Below the pieces are notes generated by a model. It ran no database searches and was not told where the DNA came from. It saw only the letters and a list, made by a program, of their open reading frames with translations. The position numbers were made by a program, and so were the translations under genes. From JAJRXR01 sp041987545 (lineage in GTDB: Bacteria > Planctomycetota > Phycisphaerae > Phycisphaerales > UBA1924), in assembly GCA_041987545.1 (NCBI GenBank), contig JBHIWH010000004.1:310001-374000 (forward strand): a stretch of 64,000 nt of DNA. Reading direction: 5' to 3'. Below are positions 45,443 through 53,980 of this stretch, one piece after another (the first letter of the stretch is position 1; each line of letters begins with the position of its first letter).

Positions 45443-47029
45443 TCAGGCCCCCTGCTTACCCTTCCAGTCCGCCTTGTAGTGCGTGATGCCGTCGGCGATC
45501 TTCTCGCCCAGCGAGTCGTCGAGCGCCTTCTTGTCGGCCAGCTCGTCGTACACCGCCTTCAGGCTGGTCTTGAAGTAGTTGAGCATGCCCTTCTCGAACT
45601 CGTCCACCTTGTCCAGGGGGACGTCGTCGAGGAAGCCCTTCGTGCCCGCGTAGATCGACAGGATCTGGTCGGTCACCGGGAACGGCACGTACTGGGGCTG
45701 CTTGAGCAGCTCGACCATCCGGGCGCCGCGATCGAGCTGCTTCTGCGTCGCCGCGTCCAGCTCCGTGCCCAGCTGCGCGAAGGCCTCGAGCTCGCGGAAG
45801 GCGGCCAGGTCCAGACGCAGCGAGCCGGCGATCTTCTTCATCGCCTTGACCTGGGCGGCGCCGCCCACGCGCGACACCGAGATGCCGACGTTGATGGCCG
45901 GGCGGACGCCGGCGAAGAACAGCTCGGGCTCGAGATAAATCTGCCCGTCGGTGATCGAGATCACGTTGGTCGGGATGTACGCCGAGACGTCGCCCTCCTG
46001 CGTCTCGATGACGGGCAGGGCGGTCAGCGAGCCGCCGCCGTTCTCGTCCGAGAGCTTGGTGGCGCGCTCGAGCAGGCGGGAGTGCAGGTAGAACACGTCG
46101 CCCGGGTAGGCCTCTCGGCCCGGCGGGCGGCGGAGCAGGAGCGACAGCTGGCGGTACGCGACGGCCTGCTTGGACAGGTCGTCGTAGATGAGCAGGGCGT
46201 GCTTGGGCATCGGGCGCCCGTCGGACATGGTCTTGGCGCCGCCCTTGGCCGACCACATGAAGTACTCGCCCATCGCGCAGCCGGCGTAGGGCGCCACGTA
46301 CTGCATGGGGGCGGGGTCCGAGCTGGCCGCGTTGACCACGATCGTGTAGTCCATCGCGCCGTTCTTCTTCAGCGTCTCGACGACGCCGGCGACCGTGGAC
46401 TCTTTCTGGCCGACCGCGACGTAGATGCAGACCACGGCCTCGGTCGTGCCCCAGTACTGCTTCTGGTTGATGATCGTGTCGATCGCGACGGCGGTCTTGC
46501 CCGTCTTGCGGTCGCCGATGATCAGCTCGCGCTGCCCGCGGCCGATCGGGATCATCGCGTCGATCGCCTTGATGCCCGTCTGCAGGGGCTCGCTCACCGG
46601 CTGACGCTCGGCGATCCCCGGCGCGATGATGTCCATCTTGCGGGTCTGGGCGCCCTCGATCGAGGGGCCGTCGTCCAGCGGGCGGCCAAGCGGGTCGACC
46701 ACGCGGCCGAGCATCTGCTCGCCCACGGGCACCTCGAGCAGGCGCCCGGTCGCCTTGACCAGGTCGCCCTCCTTGACGGCCAGGTAGTCGCCGTAGATGA
46801 CCGCGCCGACCGTGTCGGTCTCGAGGTTCATCACCTGGCCCATGACGCCGCCCTCGGACGTCTGGAACTCGAGCAGCTCACCGGCCATCGCCTTGGACAG
46901 CCCGTAGATCCGCGCGATGCCGTCGCCGACCTCGACGACGCGCCCGACCTCGCTGACCTCCAGCTCGGCGCTGAACTGCTCGATTTCCTGCTTGATGACG
47001 CTGGCGATCTCGTCGGTCTTGATCTTCAC
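45443..47029 (-). CDS. atpA: F-type ATP synthase subunit alpha
   Basis: The non-catalytic, nucleotide-binding alpha subunit of the F1 sector. The 528-residue length is normal, with N-terminal 'DEIASVIKQEIEQF', beta barrel, Walker A 'GDRKTGKT' (172-179), 'PYAGCAMGEYF' and the arginine-finger region 'ISVSRVGGAAQVKAM'. F1 lies on the cytoplasmic side of the membrane and couples proton (or sodium) flow to ATP synthesis. In most bacteria atpA sits in atpBEFHAGDC. Here no other ATP synthase gene lies within 18 kb downstream to the window end on either side, so the subunit is encoded apart. The GTG start at 47027-47029 gives the canonical 'MKIKTDE' beginning. A weak hairpin after the stop (45370-45400) lacks a T-run. 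Confidence 0.97.
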   Translation of the reverse strand: MKIKTDEIASVIKQEIEQFSAELEVSEVGRVVEVGDGIARIYGLSKAMAGELLEFQTSEGGVMGQVMNLETDTVGAVIYGDYLAVKEGDLVKATGRLLEVPVGEQMLGRVVDPLGRPLDDGPSIEGAQTRKMDIIAPGIAERQPVSEPLQTGIKAIDAMIPIGRGQRELIIGDRKTGKTAVAIDTIINQKQYWGTTEAVVCIYVAVGQKESTVAGVVETLKKNGAMDYTIVVNAASSDPAPMQYVAPYAGCAMGEYFMWSAKGGAKTMSDGRPMPKHALLIYDDLSKQAVAYRQLSLLLRRPPGREAYPGDVFYLHSRLLERATKLSDENGGGSLTALPVIETQEGDVSAYIPTNVISITDGQIYLEPELFFAGVRPAINVGISVSRVGGAAQVKAMKKIAGSLRLDLAAFRELEAFAQLGTELDAATQKQLDRGARMVELLKQPQYVPFPVTDQILSIYAGTKGFLDDVPLDKVDEFEKGMLNYFKTSLKAVYDELADKKALDDSLGEKIADGITHYKADWKGKQGA

Positions 47030-47253
47030 GGCGGCGGTTCCCCCCGCCCGTCGGGCTCGCGCCCCGGGCGGTCAATCGGAGTGGGTTCGTGCTGCGTCTT
47101 CCCGGGGGCTGCGGACCCCGGGCGCCCCTCGCGGGAGGGGAAGGAAGCGTAGCTCTCCACGCCGCCGGTTTCCCGCCCCAATGGTCCTCGGATCGGGCCC
47201 CGGGGGGGGGCCTGCACCGGGTCCGATCGGCGGGGCCACGGGCCGGCGAGCGG

Positions 47254-48282
47254 TCAGGGCGCCGACGGCCCCGTCTCGTCCTCGATCCGCTCGATGCTCA
47301 GCCCCACGCTCGGATCCTCGACCCGGGCCGTCACCCCGGGGGGCAGGAACACGATCCGGGCCGCCTTGGACCCGATCCCGTCGGCCAGTTCCTGGAACGA
47401 GAGCGACACCACCGCCATCGGGCTCGCCTCGCCCCGCTCGATCCGCCCCACCGCCTCGCTCGGCCCGCTCACGACCACGTCGAACAGGTCCGTGTCCTCG
47501 GTCGCCAGCTCGATCCGCCACCGCCCAAGCTCGGGCGGGGGCAGCAGCACCTGCACGGGCAGGCGGGGGATCGTGTACGTCCTGGTCCGCGTGCGGACGG
47601 CGACCGCCGCGTCCACGATGGGGGGCGCCATCGACACGTGCCACGCGTCGGCCAGCGCCGCGGGCGGGCGCAGCCGCACGCCCGAGAGCACCTCCTCGCG
47701 CCCGGGCGGGACGTCGTCGATCATCTCCTGGTCGATCACGGCCAGGGCCTCGAGCGTGGACTGATCCACGCCGACCAGCGCCGACGCGGGCACGCGGAGC
47801 ATCACCGACGCGGGGGTCAGCCGCGGGGGCCCGTCCAGCACGCCCTGGGGAGTCCGGGCGGCGACGGGCACGCGGATCTCCACGGCCCGGTCCATCTCGA
47901 TCGTGACCGTTTCGGGGCGGATCTCGGAGATCGAGACGCCCGTCTCCCGCAGGGCCTCGGTCTTGCGGAGCGCCTCGCGGAGGGCGACCACGTGCGACCC
48001 GGGCGTCGAGGGCAGCTCGCGCCCCACGACCAACGACACGCGCCCTCCCAGCCGCTCGCGGGCGTCGGCGACCACCGCCGCCGAGCCCAGCAGCGTGACC
48101 TCGACGGCCCCCTCCCACGCCGGGTCCGTCACCCGCACGAGGTTCGCCCCGTCGCCCTCGTCGGCAATCGCGACCACCAGCGTGACCTGCTCGGAGCGGA
48201 GCGTGCGGCTCTCGGCGATCACCCAGACCAGCAGGGTCAGCAGCACGACGACAAACCCGGTCTTGACCCGTGCCCACGTCAC
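47254..48282 (-). CDS. YbbR/CdaR-like regulator of diadenylate cyclase
   Basis: A 342-residue protein with an N-terminal membrane helix (about residues 7-23, 'GFVVVLLTLLVWVIAES') followed by extracytoplasmic YbbR-type beta domains ('VEIRVPVAARTPQGVLDGPPRLTPASVMLRVP'). In Firmicutes CdaR (YbbR) binds CdaA from outside the membrane and modulates c-di-AMP synthesis. Here its start overlaps the end of cdaA by four bases (ATGA), so the pair is translationally coupled. This matches the known gene order and supports the same regulatory role. Sequence similarity to YbbR repeats is recognisable in the P-x-x-V-x-V pattern but weak. Confidence 0.75.
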   Translation of the reverse strand: MTWARVKTGFVVVLLTLLVWVIAESRTLRSEQVTLVVAIADEGDGANLVRVTDPAWEGAVEVTLLGSAAVVADARERLGGRVSLVVGRELPSTPGSHVVALREALRKTEALRETGVSISEIRPETVTIEMDRAVEIRVPVAARTPQGVLDGPPRLTPASVMLRVPASALVGVDQSTLEALAVIDQEMIDDVPPGREEVLSGVRLRPPAALADAWHVSMAPPIVDAAVAVRTRTRTYTIPRLPVQVLLPPPELGRWRIELATEDTDLFDVVVSGPSEAVGRIERGEASPMAVVSLSFQELADGIGSKAARIVFLPPGVTARVEDPSVGLSIERIEDETGPSAP

Positions 48283-49238
48283 GCCGCGCCCTCCCGGCGC
48301 TCGTCGCCGTCGCCCTTGGGCTTCTCCATCTGCTCGGGCGTGACGACCTCGTCCTCGTCCAGGCCGGCCGAGCTCAGCCCCCCGCCGCCCTCGATCTCAT
48401 CGCCCTCGTCCTCGGGCGACGCGTCGTCGTCGGGCGTCGCCGGCTGCTTGCCCAGCCGCTTGAGCAGCACGTCCGGCAGGTCGTCGGGGTCGATGGGGAT
48501 CGAGAGCCTGCCCCGGTCGGCCATCCGGATCGCGCCCGTCTCCTCGCTCACGATCACGACCAGCGCGTCCGACTCCTTGGTGATCCCTACCGCCGCCCTG
48601 TGCCTCGAGCCCAGGCTCGGGTCGGGCATCTCGCTGGGGTCGGCCAGGGGCAGCTGCACGCCGGCGGCGTGGATCTTCTTGCCCCGGATTACGACGGCCA
48701 GGTCGTGCAGCGCCGAGCCCGGGTAGAAGATCGTGCTCAGCAGCTGCTCGCTCAGCTCCGCGTTCAGGGTCGTCCCGCCCTCGGTCAGGCCCCGCAGCCC
48801 GAACTGCCGCTCGATGACGACCAGCGCGCCGAACCGCTGCTTGGACAGGTAGACGCACGAGGCGGAGATCGAGTCCACGATCTGCGAGCTCTCGCTGGGT
48901 CCGCTCCGGAGGATGGGCGCCTCGCCCAGGCGGATCAGCGCCCGCCGCAGCTCGGGCTGGAAGATCACGATCAGGGCGACCGCGGCCAGCGCGATGAACA
49001 GCTCGTACAGGTACGACACCCGCGCGAACGCGTCGCCCGCGCCGAACACCCGGACGATCAGCGTCGCCGCGATGAAGATCAGCAGCAGGCCCTTGAGGGC
49101 GCCGGCGGCACGCGTGCCCTGGACGAAGCGGACGACGGCCCAGATCACGATGCCGATCAGGGCCAGCTCGAGGACGACCTCGAGGGGCGAGTACGACCCG
49201 ATGCGGTCGAAGAGGTCCTGGAGCCTGGTCAGGGGCAT
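48279..49238 (-). CDS. cdaA: Diadenylate cyclase CdaA
   Basis: It makes the second messenger c-di-AMP from two ATP at the membrane; c-di-AMP controls osmolyte and potassium transport. The 319-residue protein has three N-terminal membrane helices (about 18-90), then a DAC domain with 'GALVVIERQFGL', 'LHDLAVVIRGKKIHAAGVQLPL' and the RHR motif 'GSRHRAAVGITKESDALVVIVSEETG' (R212-R214). The catalytic 'DGA' of other DAC enzymes reads D179-L180-A181 here. The C-terminus is a Glu/Asp-rich disordered tail. The partner cdaR follows with 4-base overlap. A divergent gap of 103 bases separates it from the NifU-N gene. Confidence 0.9.
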   Translation of the reverse strand: MPLTRLQDLFDRIGSYSPLEVVLELALIGIVIWAVVRFVQGTRAAGALKGLLLIFIAATLIVRVFGAGDAFARVSYLYELFIALAAVALIVIFQPELRRALIRLGEAPILRSGPSESSQIVDSISASCVYLSKQRFGALVVIERQFGLRGLTEGGTTLNAELSEQLLSTIFYPGSALHDLAVVIRGKKIHAAGVQLPLADPSEMPDPSLGSRHRAAVGITKESDALVVIVSEETGAIRMADRGRLSIPIDPDDLPDVLLKRLGKQPATPDDDASPEDEGDEIEGGGGLSSAGLDEDEVVTPEQMEKPKGDGDERREGAA

Positions 49239-49341
49239 CGCCGCTCGCTTCTACTCCTCTCCCGCCCGGGGCCACGACCGGTCCTGGGGTTGGGTTGCTA
49301 TCGTCGCGACGCCCGTCGGCCCTGCTGTTTCCGGAGCCCCC

Positions 49342-49608
49342 GTGCCCTACCGCGTCACGAGTTTCGAGCCCACGCCGAACCCCAACGCGCTCAAGTGCAT
49401 GGTCGAGCCGAGCCCGGCGTCGTCGCCACGATCCTACTTCAACGCGGGCCAGGCCGCCGACGACGCCCTCGCCGCCGCCCTTTTCGACGTCGACGGCGTG
49501 ACCAACGTCCTGATCCACTCGGCCTTCATCACCGTGGGCAAGCGCCCGGACGCGAGCTGGAAGTCGGTCAGGGCCGGGGTCGAGCGCGCCCTGGCGGCCT
49601 CGGAGTAG
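49342..49608 (+). CDS. NifU/Nfu N-terminal domain protein
   Basis: An 88-residue protein whose 'FEPTPNPNALKCM' opening is the signature of the Nfu/NifU N-terminal domain, followed by 'LFDVDGVTNVLIHSAFITVGKRPD'. It lacks the C-terminal NifU domain with the CxxC Fe-S site, so it is a stand-alone Nfu_N module, found in many bacteria as a partner or assembly factor for Fe-S or redox proteins. The GTG start at 49342 follows GGAG at the right spacing. mutY, whose product needs a 4Fe-4S cluster, starts only 3 bases after its stop, which makes a shared role in Fe-S supply plausible; that is inference. Confidence 0.82.
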   Translation: MPYRVTSFEPTPNPNALKCMVEPSPASSPRSYFNAGQAADDALAAALFDVDGVTNVLIHSAFITVGKRPDASWKSVRAGVERALAASE

Positions 49609-49611
49609 GCC

Positions 49612-50694
49612 GTGCCCGCCCCCGCCCGCCCCCCAGCCAGAGCCGCCCGATCAGACGCCGCCCTGGCCCGCCGCCTCGAGGCCTGGTTCCGGGCCGAGGC
49701 GCGCGACCTGCCCTGGCGCCCGGCCGACCTCGGCGCCCCCCGGGACCCGTACCGCTCGCTCGTCTCCGAGCTCATGCTCCAGCAGACCCAGGTCTCCCGC
49801 GTCGCCGAGCGGTTCGTCGAGTTCGTGGAGCGCTTCCCGACCGTCCGGGCGCTGGCCTCCGCCGACGAGCAGGAGGTGCTCGCGCTCTGGTCCGGGCTCG
49901 GGTACTACCGGCGGGCCAGGCTCCTGCACGCCGCGGCCATCGCCGTCGTCGAGCGGATGGACGGCCGGTTCCCGAGCAACCCGGCCCGCCTCCGCGAGCT
50001 GCCCGGCGTCGGGCGGTACACCGCCGGCGCGGTCGCCTCGATGGCCTTCGGCGCGCGCACGCCGATCGTCGACGGCAACGTCGCCAGGGTCCTGCTCCGC
50101 CTCGATGGGCGGGACTCGCCCCCCGACGATGCGGCGACGTCGGCGTGGCTCTGGGAGCGCAGCGGGCAGATGGTGGAGGCGGCCGACGAGCCCGGCGTGT
50201 TCAACGAGGCCCTCATGGAGCTGGGCGCGACTGTCTGCACGCCCCGCTCGCCCGCGTGCGACCGGTGCCCGCTCGCGCGTCGCTGTGCCGCGAAGCGCCA
50301 GGGGCGCCAGGGCGAGATTCCGCCGCCCAAGTCACGGGCAGCTCGGCGGGAGCTGCTGTGCGACGCCGTCCGCGTTGAGGACTCGCGGGGCAGGCTTCTC
50401 GTCGAACGTCGCGGCCCGGCCGGCCTGTGGGCCGGGCTCTGGCAGGCGCCCACGCTCGAGCGCGACGATCGGCACGCCAGGCCGGCCGAGCTGCGCGGGG
50501 CGCTGACGCTCGCAAGCGTCCGGCGCCGCCACGAGTTCGTGCACCAGACGACCCACCGCATCGTCCGGTTCCGCGTCTGGTCCGGCTCGCCCCGCGCCGG
50601 CGCCCGGCGCGAGCGGGGCGAGTGGCGCTCGCCGCGGGCCGTCGCGGGCCTGGCGCTCTCGACGCCCCAGCGCCGGATCCTGTTGGGCGATTAG
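49612..50694 (+). CDS. mutY: A/G-specific adenine DNA glycosylase
   Basis: It removes adenine mispaired with 8-oxoguanine. The 360-residue protein has an HhH-GPD core: 'SELMLQQTQV' with catalytic E53, the helix-hairpin-helix 'LRELPGVGRYTAGAV' and the catalytic Asp in 'IVDGNVARVLLRL' (D154). It has the 4Fe-4S motif C209-x6-C216-x2-C219-x5-C225 and a C-terminal NUDIX-like domain ('GRLLVERRGPAGLWAGLWQAP') for 8-oxoG recognition. All expected residues are present. Translation starts at GTG 49612, 3 bases after the NifU-N gene stop, so the two are co-transcribed. Confidence 0.95.
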   Translation: MPAPARPPARAARSDAALARRLEAWFRAEARDLPWRPADLGAPRDPYRSLVSELMLQQTQVSRVAERFVEFVERFPTVRALASADEQEVLALWSGLGYYRRARLLHAAAIAVVERMDGRFPSNPARLRELPGVGRYTAGAVASMAFGARTPIVDGNVARVLLRLDGRDSPPDDAATSAWLWERSGQMVEAADEPGVFNEALMELGATVCTPRSPACDRCPLARRCAAKRQGRQGEIPPPKSRAARRELLCDAVRVEDSRGRLLVERRGPAGLWAGLWQAPTLERDDRHARPAELRGALTLASVRRRHEFVHQTTHRIVRFRVWSGSPRAGARRERGEWRSPRAVAGLALSTPQRRILLGD

Positions 50695-50737
50695 CGCCCG
50701 GGCCGTGGACGCGCCCGCACGCGTATCCTCCCGCGTC

Positions 50738-51484
50738 ATGCGCATCGGCGTCATCGTCCCCGTCTACAACGAGCGCGAGCTGCTGCCCTCGTCGCTGGAG
50801 CGTCTGGAGGCGACGCCCGCGCCGACCGGCCCCGGCGGCGCCGCGTCCGAGCGCGTGATCTACCTCGTCGACGACGGCTCGACCGACGGGACGCGGGACC
50901 TCATCGCGGGCATGCAGGACCGCCCCGGCGTGCGCACGAGCCTGGCCGAGCGGAACCAGGGCAAGGGCGCCGCCCTCCGCCGGGGCTTCGCCCTGGCGCT
51001 CGAGGACGGGTGCGACGTCGTGATCGTCCAGGACGCGGACCTGGAGTACGACCCGGCCGACCACGCCCAGGCGCTGGCGCCGATCCTCGCGGGCCGGGCC
51101 GACGCGGTCATCGGGACGCGGTTCCTGGGCCAGACGCACCGCGTCCTCTACTACTGGCACTCGGTGGGCAACAAGCTCATCACGCTCGCCAGCAACACAC
51201 TCTCGAACCTGAACCTGACCGACATCGAGTGCGGCACCAAGGCCTTCACCCGCGACGTGCTCGCGAAGCTGACGCTTAAGGAGGACCGGTTCGGGATCGA
51301 GCCGGAGATCGTCGCCCGGCTCGCCCGCATGCGCCTGGACCGCGAGGGCGGGGGGACGCGGCGGGTGCGCATCTTCGAGGTGCCTGTCTCGTACGCCGGG
51401 CGGACGTACGAGGAGGGCAAGAAGATCGGCTGGCGCGACGCGGTGAGCGCGCTGCGGTGCATCGTCCGGTACAACCTGTTCTGA
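50738..51484 (+). CDS. GT2 glycosyltransferase, dolichyl/polyprenyl-phosphate sugar transferase type
   Basis: From the ATG at 50738 (248 residues; GTG at 50705 is an alternative in frame) the protein is a GT-A fold glycosyltransferase of family 2: 'GVIVPVYNERELLP' at the N-terminus, 'LVDDGSTDGTRDLI' for nucleotide binding, the acidic metal motif 'VQDADLEYDPADH' and 'GTRFLG'. A positively charged C-terminal part ('YEEGKKIGWRDAV') is typical of dolichyl-phosphate glucosyl/mannosyltransferases (DPM1/GtrB-like) without membrane helices. It likely charges a polyprenyl phosphate carrier with hexose, at the cytoplasmic membrane face. It follows mutY in the same direction and converges on purK. Confidence 0.87.
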   Translation: MRIGVIVPVYNERELLPSSLERLEATPAPTGPGGAASERVIYLVDDGSTDGTRDLIAGMQDRPGVRTSLAERNQGKGAALRRGFALALEDGCDVVIVQDADLEYDPADHAQALAPILAGRADAVIGTRFLGQTHRVLYYWHSVGNKLITLASNTLSNLNLTDIECGTKAFTRDVLAKLTLKEDRFGIEPEIVARLARMRLDREGGGTRRVRIFEVPVSYAGRTYEEGKKIGWRDAVSALRCIVRYNLF

Positions 51485-51493
51485 CTCTCTCGC

Positions 51494-52627
51494 CTACGCG
51501 ACCAAGCGGGTGAACCGGTCGAGCAGCGCGTCGAGCTGCTCGCGGGTCTCGGCGGTGAGCGTCACGTGCCCGACCTTGCGCCCGGCGCGGGGGGTCTTGC
51601 CGTAGTCGTGGAAGTGGGCGCCCTCGAGGTTCGCCAGGCGTGCAGCCGGCGGCAGCTCGCCGATGAGGTTCACCATCGCGGTGTGCCCGATGGCCTCGCA
51701 CGCGCCCAGGGGCATGCCCAGCACCGCTCGCAGGTGGTTCTCGAACTGGCTCGTCTGCGCGCCCTCGATCGTCCAGTGGCCGGTGTTGTGAACACGGGGG
51801 GCGATCTCGTTGGCCAGCAGCGTCGCCTCGGCGCCCGCGCCGACCTGGAAGAACTCGACGGCGAGCACGCCGACGTAGTTCAGTTCGTCCAGGATCTTCT
51901 GGGCGGCGCCCCGGGCCTGTGCCTCCAGCGATTCGGGCACGTCGGGCGCCGGGGCGCGGGTGAGCCGGAGGATCCCGCCCCGGTGCACGTTCTGGGCCAG
52001 GGGGTAGAAGCGGGTCTCGCCGCTGGCGCCCCGGACGGCGATGATCGACAGCTCGCGCGTGAACGGGACGAACGAGTCCAGGATCGCGGGGGCGCGGCCG
52101 ATCGCCTCCCACGCGGGCGCCGCGTCGCCGGGGGCGGCGACCTGGTGCTGCCCCTTGCCGTCGTACCCGAATCGGCGGGCTTTGAGGACGGCTGGCGCGC
52201 CGAGCCTCGACAGCGCCGGCGCGATCTGCGGCTCGTCCTCGATCGCCTCGGACGCGGGCGCCGGGATGCCGAGCTTCTTGAATAGCTCGCGCTCGAGAAG
52301 GCGGTCCTGGGCGGTCCGGAGCGCGCCGGTCGGCGGGCGGACGGGCGCCGCCGCGGCGATCTTGTCGCACGTCGCGACCGGGACGTTCTCGAACTCGTAC
52401 GTGATCGCCGCGGCCCCCTCGACCAGACGCGTCAGAGCCGACTCGTCCTCGTACCCCCCCACCACAAGCTCGGCGACCCGGGCGGCGCACGCCTCGGCGC
52501 TCGGGTCGAGCAGGCGCACGCGGGCGGGGAGCGACGGCGCCGCCTGGGCGAGCATGAGTCCGAGCTGGCCGCCGCCCAGGATCGCGACGAGGGGGGCGTC
52601 GGGGGGCGCGTCTCCGGGCCGGCTCAC
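51494..52627 (-). CDS. purK: N5-carboxyaminoimidazole ribonucleotide synthase
   Basis: PurK attaches bicarbonate to AIR with ATP in de novo purine synthesis. The 377-residue protein has the ATP-grasp layout: N-terminal nucleotide-binding start 'AILGGGQLGLMLAQA', 'YEFENVP', central 'PAVLKARRFGYDGKGQ' (ATP-binding loop), 'ELSIIAVRGASGETRFYPLAQNVHRGGIL' and 'LANEIAPRVHNTGHWTIEGA', a well-conserved PurK segment. The GTG start at 52625-52627 overlaps the purE stop by 4 bases (GTGA). PurE uses its product, so coupling makes sense. It converges on the GT2 gene with 9 bases between stops. Confidence 0.95.
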   Translation of the reverse strand: MSRPGDAPPDAPLVAILGGGQLGLMLAQAAPSLPARVRLLDPSAEACAARVAELVVGGYEDESALTRLVEGAAAITYEFENVPVATCDKIAAAAPVRPPTGALRTAQDRLLERELFKKLGIPAPASEAIEDEPQIAPALSRLGAPAVLKARRFGYDGKGQHQVAAPGDAAPAWEAIGRAPAILDSFVPFTRELSIIAVRGASGETRFYPLAQNVHRGGILRLTRAPAPDVPESLEAQARGAAQKILDELNYVGVLAVEFFQVGAGAEATLLANEIAPRVHNTGHWTIEGAQTSQFENHLRAVLGMPLGACEAIGHTAMVNLIGELPPAARLANLEGAHFHDYGKTPRAGRKVGHVTLTAETREQLDALLDRFTRLVA

Positions 52628-53127
52628 CCGCCGGCCCCCGGCTCGCGGCTGGGGTCCGGATCGTCGAGCACGCGCTGCGTCTGCTCGGCCCGGAATCGCT
52701 CCAGGGCTTCCAGATGCTCGGGATGCGCCCCGGCGACGATGGAGGCGGCCAGCAGGGCGGCGTTGATCGCGCCCGCCTTGCCGATCGCCAGCGTGCCCAC
52801 GGGCACGCCGCCGGGCATCTGCGCGATGGACAGCAGCGAGTCGATCCCGGACAGGGCCTTGCTCTGGACGGGCACGCCCAGAACCGGCAGCGTGGTCTTG
52901 CTGGCGACCATGCCCGGCAGGTGGGCCGCGCCCCCGGCGCCCGCGATGACGACCTCGATGCCCCGGCCCCGGGCGCCAGCCGCGTACTCGAAGAGCAGGT
53001 CGGGCGTGCGGTGGGCGCTGACGACCCGGGTCTCGTGCGGGACGCCCAGGGCCTCGAGCGTCTCGGCGGCGTGGCGCATCGTCTCCCAGTCGGAGCGCGA
53101 GCCCATGATGACGCCGACGAGTGCCAC
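52624..53127 (-). CDS. purE: N5-carboxyaminoimidazole ribonucleotide mutase
   Basis: PurE shifts the carboxyl group of N5-CAIR to C4 (CAIR) in purine synthesis. The 167-residue class I enzyme shows 'VGVIMGSRSDWETM' (phosphate-binding GSxSD), 'VVSAHRTPDLLFEYA' with the catalytic His, 'IAGAGGAAHLPGMVAS' and 'SLLSIAQMPGGVPVGTLAIG'. All active-site segments are intact. The ATG at 53125-53127 is 69 bases from the divergent gene start at 53197. purK follows with 4-base overlap. Confidence 0.96.
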   Translation of the reverse strand: MALVGVIMGSRSDWETMRHAAETLEALGVPHETRVVSAHRTPDLLFEYAAGARGRGIEVVIAGAGGAAHLPGMVASKTTLPVLGVPVQSKALSGIDSLLSIAQMPGGVPVGTLAIGKAGAINAALLAASIVAGAHPEHLEALERFRAEQTQRVLDDPDPSREPGAGG

Positions 53128-53196
53128 GACGCGACAAGCCTACACCGCCCGATCGCCCCCCGGCGCCGACCCGTATCATCGCCCGGAGGCGACGCC

Positions 53197-53964
53197 ATGC
53201 CCGAGACCGCGACCCACGCCAAAGTCCAGCTCAAGGCCTACCAGGTCGGGCCGAACCCGGGCTACGAGATCGTCCCCGCCGGCCCCAAGCGCCGGTGGAT
53301 GGACGAGTTCCCGGGCAAGGCGCCCTACCGCTGCCTGCCCCTGAACATGGCCAACCAGGGAGGCTGGCTCGTGCTCAGCCCCTGCACCTTCTCGGCCAAG
53401 TGGAACGGCAAGACCGGCACCGACTCGACCAAGATCTCGTTCGAGGACGGCGAGGCCGACACCATGGGCGCCGTCATCCGCTCGCACTTCGGCAGCGGGA
53501 TCATCACCTTCATGCTCCCCTGGCTCTTCCGGACGACCGAGGGCTACGGCGTCTGGGTCCACGGGCCCCCCAACTGGCCCATGGACAACCTCCAGGCCCT
53601 CGACGGCATCGTCGAGACCGACTGGTCGCACATGACCTTCACCATGAACTGGCAGATCATGCGCCGCAACACGCCGATCTGGTTCCGCAAGGGCGACCCC
53701 ATCTGCATGCTCACGCCCTTCCCCCTCGACATGCTGGAGGCGACCGAGCCGACGTTCCTGGACATCCGCTCGGACCCGGCGCTGCACCAGGCGCACACGG
53801 AGGCGGTCAAGAGCCGCGCGGACGTCATCCGCAAGAACGTGCAGACGGGCTCCCAGGAGTGGGAGAAGAAGTACATGCGGGGCGAGCAGTCGGACGGCCT
53901 GCTCCGCCAGGGCCACCGGACGAACTTCAAGATCTCCGCGTTTGCCGACAAGCGCCGGGGCTAA
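53197..53964 (+). CDS. DUF6065-like protein
   Basis: A soluble protein of 255 residues. GGAGGCG lies 7 bases before the ATG, supporting this start. The sequence pattern 'YEIVPAGPKRRWMDEFPGKAPYRCLPLNMANQGGWLVLSP', then 'SGIITFMLPWLFRTTEGYGVWVHGPPNWPMD' and 'FTMNWQIMRRNTPIWFRKGDP', matches what I know of the DUF6065 family: mostly beta, rich in Trp and Pro, with a conserved 'VETDW'. No biochemical function is established for it. The C-terminal 50 residues form a charged helix ('QEWEKKYMRGEQSDG'). Divergent from purE, convergent with the LpxR-like gene. Confidence 0.75.
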   Translation: MPETATHAKVQLKAYQVGPNPGYEIVPAGPKRRWMDEFPGKAPYRCLPLNMANQGGWLVLSPCTFSAKWNGKTGTDSTKISFEDGEADTMGAVIRSHFGSGIITFMLPWLFRTTEGYGVWVHGPPNWPMDNLQALDGIVETDWSHMTFTMNWQIMRRNTPIWFRKGDPICMLTPFPLDMLEATEPTFLDIRSDPALHQAHTEAVKSRADVIRKNVQTGSQEWEKKYMRGEQSDGLLRQGHRTNFKISAFADKRRG

Positions 53965-53980
53965 GCAAGGCGATCGGCGC

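Noticed and set aside
51494..53179. A possible PurE-PurK fusion
   Set aside because: purE and purK are in different frames with a GTGA overlap; the long frame before the purK start is not purE.
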